Shown one piece after another: positions 56,869 to 64,000 of a stretch of 64,000 nucleotides of DNA (position 1 is the stretch's first letter; each line of letters starts with the position of its first letter). Source of the stretch: Selaginella tamariscina (taxonomy: Eukaryota > Streptophyta > Lycopodiopsida > Selaginellales > Selaginellaceae); contig PUQB01000139.1 in the NCBI GenBank assembly GCA_003024785.1, positions 276,982 to 340,981 on the forward strand, in the 5' to 3' direction. Position numbers and translations under genes: made by a program. The notes beneath the pieces are model-generated. The model did not search any database. It was given only the letters and a program-made list of their open reading frames with translations, and was not told the DNA's origin.

Positions 56869-58553
56869 ACAAAATGTCCTGTAGCCGGAGTATCATGACA
56901 ATCCTGTAACACGAGTCCTGCAAACACCAACAGGAACGTACAGGAGACCTTCCCGGTACAGGAGTCCATCCTGTATGGTGAACAGGTTGTAGTCTGGACG
57001 GGAACTGGGAGGAAGAGGAACTTGCAACGTCAGGATGAATGTGTGAGAACACATTCTTTGCCAAGTCGTCTGTAGCCAACTGCGAACGGACGTCTTGTAG
57101 GAGAGTTGAATTTGCTGGAGCCTGATGGACCTGCAGTGCCGCAAGCCGGAATCGATCAGGACCCAACAACACTTGCCTTTGACAGTCAAATGCAGGATCG
57201 CCCGGGCTTGGTGCAAGGTAGGAGCGCCTAGACAATGCGTCCGCCTTGCCATTCCGAAAACCGGGCCTGTAGACGATGACGAAGTCAAAACGTGATAGGA
57301 ACTCCGCCCACCTAGCCTGTCGCCGACTGAGAACTCGAGCCGTTCGAAAGTACTCCAGGTTCTTGTGATCCGTAAGAACTTGTACAGGATGTGCAGCACC
57401 TTCCAGGAAATGCCGCCACTCCTCAAACGAATCCACAATGGCCTTGAGTTCCTTGTCATGAATCTCGTAATTGATCTCCGCCGACAGGAATTTACGAGAG
57501 TGAAAAGCTACAGGATGAAGCAACTTGTCCTCTCCAACTTGCGATAGGACGGATCCTACTGCAAAATCCGAGGCATCTGCTTCAACGAAGAAAGGACGAG
57601 AAGGATCAGGATGTGCTAAAATCGGAGCTGTCGTGAAGGTGTCCTTGAGTGTTGTGAATGCATGTTCCGCCTTGTCGGACCAAGAGAAAACCTCTGTGCG
57701 CTTGGTGAGTTCCGTGAGTGGAAGTACACGCTTGGAGAAGTCCTGTATGAATCGCCTGTAGAAGTTTGCAAAGCCAAGGAAACATTGTACATCTCGTACA
57801 GACTTGGGCCTCTCCCACTCCACGATGGTCTTCACCTTGTGCATGTCCATGGAAACGCCAGCAGGAGAGACGATGTAGCCCAAGAACTCCACAGAATCCC
57901 TATCGAAAAAACACTTCTCCAACTTCGCATACAAGCCATGCTCACGAAGCCGCTGTAGAACCAACCGTACATGCTTGTCATGTGCCGCCTGGTCCTTGGA
58001 GAAAATCAAAATGTCGTCGGTAGATCACCACAAACTGGTCCAAGAAGTCACGAAAGATGTCGTTCACCATATGTTGGAACACGGCTGGGGCATTGGTAAG
58101 GCCGAAAGGCATCACCGTGTACTCGAAGTGTCCATACCTTGTACGAAAGGCAGTCTTCCACTCATCGCCGGGACGAATCCGTACAAGGTTGTAGGCCCCT
58201 CGTAAGTCGATCTTCGTGAACACCTTTGCTCCTCGCAGCCGATCGAGAAGTTCCGGGATCAATGGCAACGGGTACCGATTCCGAATGGTAGCTTGATTCA
58301 AACCCCTGTAGTCCACAACCAAACGTAAGCTCCCATCCTTCTTCTTGACAAAGAAGATTGGCGCTCCTGCAGGGGACTTTGAGTGACGAATGAAGCCGGA
58401 TGCCAAGTTGTCCTCGATGTTGGCGAAGAACCTCCAACTCTGTGGGTGACAATGCGTAAATCGGTCCGAACGGTGGGGTCTTTCCTTCTGCAAGATCAAT
58501 AGGACAGTCGTAGGACCTGTGAACAGGAAGAACTGTAGCCTTGTGCTTGTCAA
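56869..58553 (-). pseudogene. Gypsy element 2 reverse transcriptase and RNase H, frameshifted at the active site
   Basis: Frame 58553-57978 holds the RT fingers and palm ([26 protein letters not shown]). Frame 58009-56852 holds RT thumb, FLGYIVSPAGV and RNase H (FFVEADASDFAVGSVLSQ, YEIHDKELKAIV). The break falls within the YxDD block at 58013-58022, where one base separates the Tyr codon from the two Asp codons. That is two bases short of a codon, so RT cannot be made in one piece. Confidence 0.9.
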
Positions 58554-59273
58554 AAACGTCCTTAAAGTCGTGGTACTTGGATGGTAGAGAAGAAGGAGGA
58601 GAAGGAGAAGGAGTAGGTGAAGGAGATTGAAAAACAGGAGAGTCAGACACAGGAAAGGTAGAAGAGGACGTAGGAGTTACTTGAAAGGCAAAAAGGTGGA
58701 AAGGAGCAGGATCAGTGGTAAGTTCATGCATGGTAGTGGTAAGAACTCGGAGAGGAGCAGGAGGAGCTGTGATTGAAAAAGAGGAAGGATCTTGGGGGGT
58801 GGAATAGAAACAGAGTAATGAAAAGAAGCAGGATTGGAAGAAACAGATGTGGATGTTGACAAGTGTACAGGATTGGAAGAATCCTGTACAGAAGTCCGTG
58901 GATGCACAGGAGTGAGGAGAGCCTGTGAATGTGCTGATGGATCAACAGGAGGTGGATCCTGTTGAGGAGGAACCTTCGACACTGATACAGGATTGGAAGA
59001 ACCCTGTACAGGACACCGCAAACTTACAGGAGTGGAGAAAGCCTGCGGATGTGCTGAGGAACTGACATGAGGTGAATCCTGTCGAGCAGGAGTCTTCAAC
59101 ACTGGTACAGGAACAGGCACGGTCAATCCTGTAGCTTGTACTGCCTCAGACACCAAGGATGTATCCTGACGCAGGAAGGTACAGGGTTGATCCTGGCTGT
59201 GGAGAGGAAAACGTGAGCGTCCTAGACCTCCAGTCGATCTGCGGATTTGCAACAACGAACCATGGCATGCCAA
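58554..59273 (-). other. Gypsy element 2 protease-RT linker with tandem repeats
   Basis: Pro/Ser-rich linker coding sequence, frame-shifted, with repeat units starting about 58964 and 59084 like those in element 1. A poorer third unit lies near 58850. No catalytic motif was seen. Confidence 0.75.
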
Positions 59274-59299
59274 AAATGATGGGAGTCGACCGAGTCTTG

Positions 59300-59603
59300 A
59301 TCAAGTTGAAGGAAATCGAACAGTTGAATGCACCATGATGCAAGAGAGAGGTGTGGTAGCGTGGGTAACTGCGCCAGAAGCAATCAAACGACCATCGGCC
59401 ACCTCTACAGGAATTGCACGCTTCAACTTCACCACCGGAATGCCATGCTGAGCTGCAAAAGTGTCATCCATGAAACATGCATTTGCACCAGTGTCTAACA
59501 GGGCAAACTCCTTGAGCTCTCGATTATTGAGGCGAATGTGTACAGGAAACTTGAGTGATGGAATGGTATGAGCAGCACCAATGGAGCCTGCACCTACGTC
59601 CAA
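59300..59603 (-). pseudogene. Gypsy element 2 aspartic protease
   Basis: A 100-residue frame with FALLDTGANACFMDDTFA, the retropepsin DTG catalytic loop, and a hydrophobic flap region (IPVEVADGRLIASGA). It is detached from gag upstream and from RT downstream by frame changes. Confidence 0.88.
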
Positions 59604-59663
59604 CTTCGCGGCTCCTAGACGAAGTGGACATTGAAGTTTTCCGACTGAACTTCAGCTTCGGCT

Positions 59664-60587
59664 TCACGCGCTTGAACTTCCTGGCTTTATTAGGACATTC
59701 CGCCACCTTGTGTCCTGCTGCACCACAATACAAGCATAGGTTCTCACCCCGTCGACGTTGCTTCTCAGCAGTTGAAAGTGGGCCACGCTTGGATTGTTAA
59801 CCTCCATAGGAACTGCTCCAGAAGGTGTCGCAGGAACATGTGCTACGGCTACAGGATTGGCTGGCAGGAACTGCTGACGGAATTTTTCCTGACGGCGCTC
59901 GAACAAACGGTTGTCGCAGCGAACGGCCTGTTGCATGATCTCCGCTAACGTTTGGCATCCGGTAACGTAAGGAGAAGGTCCTTCACTCGTCCTCAGCCCA
60001 AAACGGAAATGTTCGATCAATGCAGTCTCGTCCCATGGAATGTTCGTGCACAATTGCTGGAATTCGGATGCATAAACGGAAGCTGGTCTGGATCCTTGTG
60101 TGAGCCTCCGTAACTTTGTGCATGCAGAACGGTACTTATCAGGATCTCCAAAGCAGGCTTCAAAGGCAGCCACGAAACCTTCAAAGTCTTCCATCAATGG
60201 GTCGTCACGCTCCAGCAAGGGAGCAACCCAAGCTCGTGGAGATCCACTTAGTAAGGATGCCAAAAGGCCAACCTTTTGTGGCATCCGTCGAGTAGCGGCG
60301 TGGTTGCATGCGGATCAAGAGCCGGATCTGATTCAGGAAACCTTGGAAATCGGCACGGTTGCCACTGAACTTCTCTGGCATGCTGATCTTCGGCTCCGGA
60401 GAAAAGTTCGATGAAGAAGGAACCACCGATGCCTGAGAGAGAGCCTGCGCAGCAGCCTTGGAGGATGCATCAGCAGCTGCATGTGCCGCATGGGTGGAGC
60501 CTTTAGATCGGTGACCACTTGGCGCAAAGTGGCCAGCTCATGAAGCAACATTTGGTGCTCGCGTTGAAAGTGCTCAAAATCAGCCAT
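59664..60587 (-). pseudogene. Gypsy element 2 gag with zinc knuckle, frameshifted
   Basis: Starts MADFEHFQREHQMLLHELAT at 60587. The capsid-like region (LLERDDPLMEDFEGFVAAFE, TGCQTLAEIMQQAVRCDNRL) lies in frame 60284-59664. A CCHC-type knuckle (YCGAAGHKVAECPNKARK) is read in frame 59733-59524. Frame changes occur near 60500, 60290 and 59790. Confidence 0.88.
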
Positions 60588-60688
60588 GATCGTATGAAAG
60601 AAAGAAAGGAGAAAAACGAAGGAAAAGAATCAAGGAAAAAAAAAGGTAGCTGGGAAACGAAGAGCTATGAAAGCAGTTACAATCAAAC

Positions 60689-61193
60689 TGTCAAGCCACG
60701 ATCCAGGAACCAGGAAGCAAGTAGGATTCCGAGAACAGGAAGGCTTGACTCAGGAACAGGACCGAGAGCAGGACAGGAACTAGGAACAGGAACAGGACGG
60801 ATCCAAGAACAAGACAGGATCCGGGAGCAAGACAGGAGCAGGAGGCAAAGAGTAAGACAAGAACAAGACAAGAACAAGGAACAAGAATAATCGTAGAATG
60901 ACTGGTGTTGATTGTAACTGATTGTACAACAATTAGGTCGGAGCTTTTATGCTCACAACTCCAAGCTAATCTGGTCATGAGCCTAATCTAGTCACTAGCC
61001 AAAATTGGTCATCCTTATCCTATAGGAATATCCTGTAGGAATTATCCTGCGGGGGAAATTCCTGTGAGAATATCCTGCGGGAATATCCTGTGGCATATCC
61101 TGTGGAATATCCTGCGGGCCGAAATCCTGTATCGCATATCCTGTAGGCTGAATCCTGTATGTCGTATCCTGTATCCTGTATCGGGTCGTGACA
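60689..61193 (-). repeat. Gypsy element 2 LTR (5')
   Basis: 505 bp, TGTCAAGCCACGATCC to GGGTCGTGACA. It matches the 3' LTR except for several deletions in the latter. Confidence 0.92.
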
Positions 61194-61198
61194 CCTTG

Positions 61199-64000
61199 AC
61201 CATCATGACAAGGACCAAGGTGACCATGGTAAATGACCATATGGAAACTAACACATTCAAAAGGCTGCAAGAGAACATAGCCTATTGCTTCTAGTGAATG
61301 ATTGAGGATTCAAGAAACATGAGGACTGCATAGTTCAAAGAACTTTTGTACAAAGAGCACCAAATAATAAATTTCAACATCAAACCAATGAACTACAACA
61401 AGAGCTTAATCCTCAACTTTAAGACTCAATACTATCAAGAAAGTAACTTAGCATTGGAATATTTCATTACAGAATAAGTTAGCTTTTGTCCAGCACTTAC
61501 CAACCATTTCAGTACACCCGATTCCTAAATACTTCTCCATAAGGGCAACACTACAAGAGAGAACATCAGGACATGGCCAAAAGACAAGATCAAAAACACT
61601 TTCAAAGATCTAGGACGATATTATGTGAGCATGGATCGGCAATCAGTGAAGTAGATGTGGAGGTACTCATCAATGTCAAGCTCCCAATATCAACAGAGAG
61701 GAAATGAGTCTTAAAAATATTTTTGGTCATATACATTGAAATATTAAACTCCATGAAGTATCTATAGGCTTTGCCTGAAATGGAAGTTTGAACCAACTAA
61801 AGAGCCTCAAGCAAACATGACATATTAAGGGACCAAGGTAGATGAGAGTGGGGCAAGGACATAGGTGCAATAGGGCAACATTGTGAGGACGAGCTTGTGA
61901 TTATTTCAAAGGGATATCAGAGGACATTGGACAAACAATATAACAGGAAGACTAGGAGGACCCTATTGAAGGAGGAATCAACATGCTTATACATGGCATA
62001 ATAGGACACCAACACCATCCCACCATCCCACCATCACAGGTAGATAGGCAAGGAGAAACAACAATCGAGAGGAGCATTCCACAAGAGATTGCATGGAGGA
62101 GAGAAGAAGCTACAACAATAAAGTAGGTGTCAGGTATGTGTGCAGAGCTTGGAGAAAACTGTGAAGAACACACGAAGAAGCACAAGACCCAGAAGTTGTC
62201 CTAGGGAAATCAATCAAGGAGACAATGTAAATACAAAGTAACAATGAAAGGGAAACATGAGACAACACACTACAAACACTCCACCAAATAAAGACTCCAA
62301 CCCACAAGGAACAAGGGGGTAAAGCACAACATGAAACGAATGAAAAAGAGAAGAACAAAAGGGACAAGGGGTCAAAAGAATAAAAGAATCACTCAATAAC
62401 CAACAAGCAATAAGACAATGGACCACCAAACACATAATAAGAAGATGAAAGACATCAAAGACAAAGGGATCACACCAAGGGAGAATAAGGGCAAGGACAA
62501 AGAAAAGGTAACAGCAAAGAACTCCACACATGCGGCCAAGGCCACTGTTGCCTCTAAAGGAATCTTCTACAACCTCGACTCAATACAGTAGGAGCCATGC
62601 CAACACTTCAAAAGCTCAACCTAAAGGCAATTAAGATAAAACACTAGCCACCACCAACACAATACAAGGGACATGTGAACAAGAGCAGAGCAAGACAAGG
62701 ATATAGTGGAGGCAGTCAAGGCAACACCAAGTGAACCAGCTCAGACAAACACCCCAACCACAAATGTTCCAACATCAATACCACCATGAACCAACATAAT
62801 TAGGCAATTGAGATGTTCTTGAGAGATGAGATCACTAGACATAGGCAATTGCATCAATGGTACTACACATAAAACCAACTGGTCATGTGGAAGCACAATT
62901 AATGCTAAACGTGAGTAATAGGGCACTCTCACTAGGAGAAATCTCACAACGAATATAGAAGTAGCCAATAAAAGCCAAACAAGGGATAGAAGCTACAACA
63001 GATGTAGTACAACCACCACCCACACAAGAAGACAAACGAACATTGGACTACAATGGGACAAGTCATTTATTTGTTTGCCGCATTAGTTGAAATGCGTACT
63101 ACGTTACTCTAGCAAAATAAGAATATCAAAGCAAAACATATAGTAGGATAAAGAGTGGTAGCGACAAGGAATGTTGGAATGCTAGAATGTTAAAGGAAAT
63201 GCTAAAATGCTAGAGCGCCCCTCAAACATAAAAGGTACTCCTAAATCAAAAATATCAAATGCATTTCTATATTTTATTAGAACATGGATGGATCCCACTC
63301 TACGGATTGGGCATATACAATCTACATAAATATGACATGATTTGTTTATGAGAGAGACACATGAATATGAAGGTTTAACAGCTTCTAAAACATTTAGGAT
63401 AAGAGACATACTCAGTTCAATATTTATGAAAAGGGACATGCAAGAATAGCAATGTTAATTTTAAAGGCAACAATCATGGTACACATGAAATGACTCGGAA
63501 AGTAATTACTTATCTCTTAAGGTCAAAAGCAGGGAAAAAATGGATGTGGTGGTCGTATTTGCGTATTTCCCACTTTCACATTTATGAACCATGAAGATTC
63601 ATTTAAGAAGTTGGAAGAAGTCATACACATATAGTAATAGATGGCAACCATGATAGTGCTAAGGGATTTGAATTTAGAACGAAGAGACAATAACACATAA
63701 TTACCCAACCATGGTAAAGAGTACATGACAAAGACATCACACATAATCCCCAAACATGACCCAAGCTTCGAAACTTCTTGTGTGACATAAGAATGATGAC
63801 TCTCAATGGCATGAGTAAGTGGCCTCAACTAGAGGTTTCACATGCCATACATATAATGGGGATATAACATAATTGATTATGTACTAGTCTTTAGCGACAA
63901 CAATGCAATTGCAAACTTCCAAGTGTTAGTCAAAATGGATAAAAAAAGACTACCAATGTGCATAACTAACCACCTCCAATTGAAAATGATACAACAAAAC
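61199..64000. other. Unassigned A/C-rich region, no gene supported
   Basis: The plus strand is rich in ACAAGGA, CCACCATC and CAACA words. The minus-strand frames (for example 62367-62110 and 62531-62214) are Cys/Ser/Leu/Phe-rich, as expected for a complement of such DNA, and look like chance frames. With the gypsy element removed it continues 53697-55140. It may be an old repeat of unknown family. Confidence 0.5.

Larger units (their letters stand above)
55148..61193 (-). mobile_element. Ty3/gypsy chromovirus element 2, full domain set but broken
   Basis: LTRs 55148-55607 and 60689-61193 with TGTCA...TGACA ends. A probable target-site duplication CCTTG lies at 55141-55145 and 61194-61198, with two unexplained bases (GT) before the left LTR. 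Minus-strand order: gag, protease, linker repeats, reverse transcriptase, RNase H, integrase, chromodomain. This domain order and the chromodomain define a Ty3/gypsy chromovirus. Several frame changes break the polyprotein. Confidence 0.93.

Noticed and set aside
57365..58205. Plus-strand frames opposite the gypsy RT/RNase H
   Set aside because: Complementary-strand shadows of a conserved coding region.
61952..63828. Minus-strand hydrophobic frames in the right-end region, possible membrane proteins
   Set aside because: They are Cys/Ser/Phe/Leu-rich because the plus strand is A/C-rich. No start context, motif or conserved block supports a gene.

Overview
The window looks like nuclear DNA of a plant or other streptophyte. 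It has long AT-rich spacers, a many-exon gene with short GT-AG introns, a plant-type tRNA-Arg, plant TTTAGGG-type boxes, a MULE, plant-style Ty1/copia and chromodomain Ty3/gypsy elements, and an L1-type LINE. The species cannot be fixed from the sequence. The DUF7869-like and ParB-like genes suggest to me a non-seed plant or a charophyte alga, but that is only an impression. Most of the sequence is transposon-derived. Single-base frameshifts are everywhere, so real decay and uncorrected assembly indels cannot be separated here.

Layout. 1-4.6 kb: broken LINE (+). 5.9-12.6 kb: two decayed aldo/keto-reductase copies flanking an inverted segment, then an internally deleted tRNA-Arg. 7.6-11.4 kb (-) is a diverged inverted copy of 23.8-27.5 kb (+). 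14.6-17.75 kb (-): decayed DUF7869-type, RNase H-fold transposase-like gene. 17.9-18.5 kb and 21.2-22.3 kb: two arrays of an 18-bp perfect palindrome, GGCGGGATTAATCCCGCC, with about 36 copies, each array lying just 5' of one of two divergent genes. 22.6-25.8 kb (+): ParB-like domain plus methyltransferase-like gene. 26.0-27.2 kb (+): FCP1-like phosphatase-family gene. 27.8-34.5 kb: AT-rich with a degenerate MULE. 34.5-38.5 kb: unassigned gene fragments and microsatellites. 38.55 kb: intact tRNA-Arg(UCU). 39.2-42.06 kb (-): 16-exon HI0933-like FAD oxidoreductase. 42.45-53.7 kb: copia element (-) interrupted by an unknown insertion, which is itself hit by a Ty3/gypsy element and contains a solo LTR. 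55.15-61.19 kb: second Ty3/gypsy element. The rest of the right end is unassigned.

The most interesting part is 14.6-27.5 kb. A transposase-like gene and a ParB/methyltransferase-like gene diverge from a centre that carries palindrome arrays at both 5' ends. The ParB/methyltransferase and phosphatase genes were duplicated together as a pair, and a decayed palindrome in an intron is present in both copies. This could be a large DNA-transposon-like unit with its own modification enzyme and a clustered recognition site. That is inference. No mobility, binding or terminal repeats have been shown.
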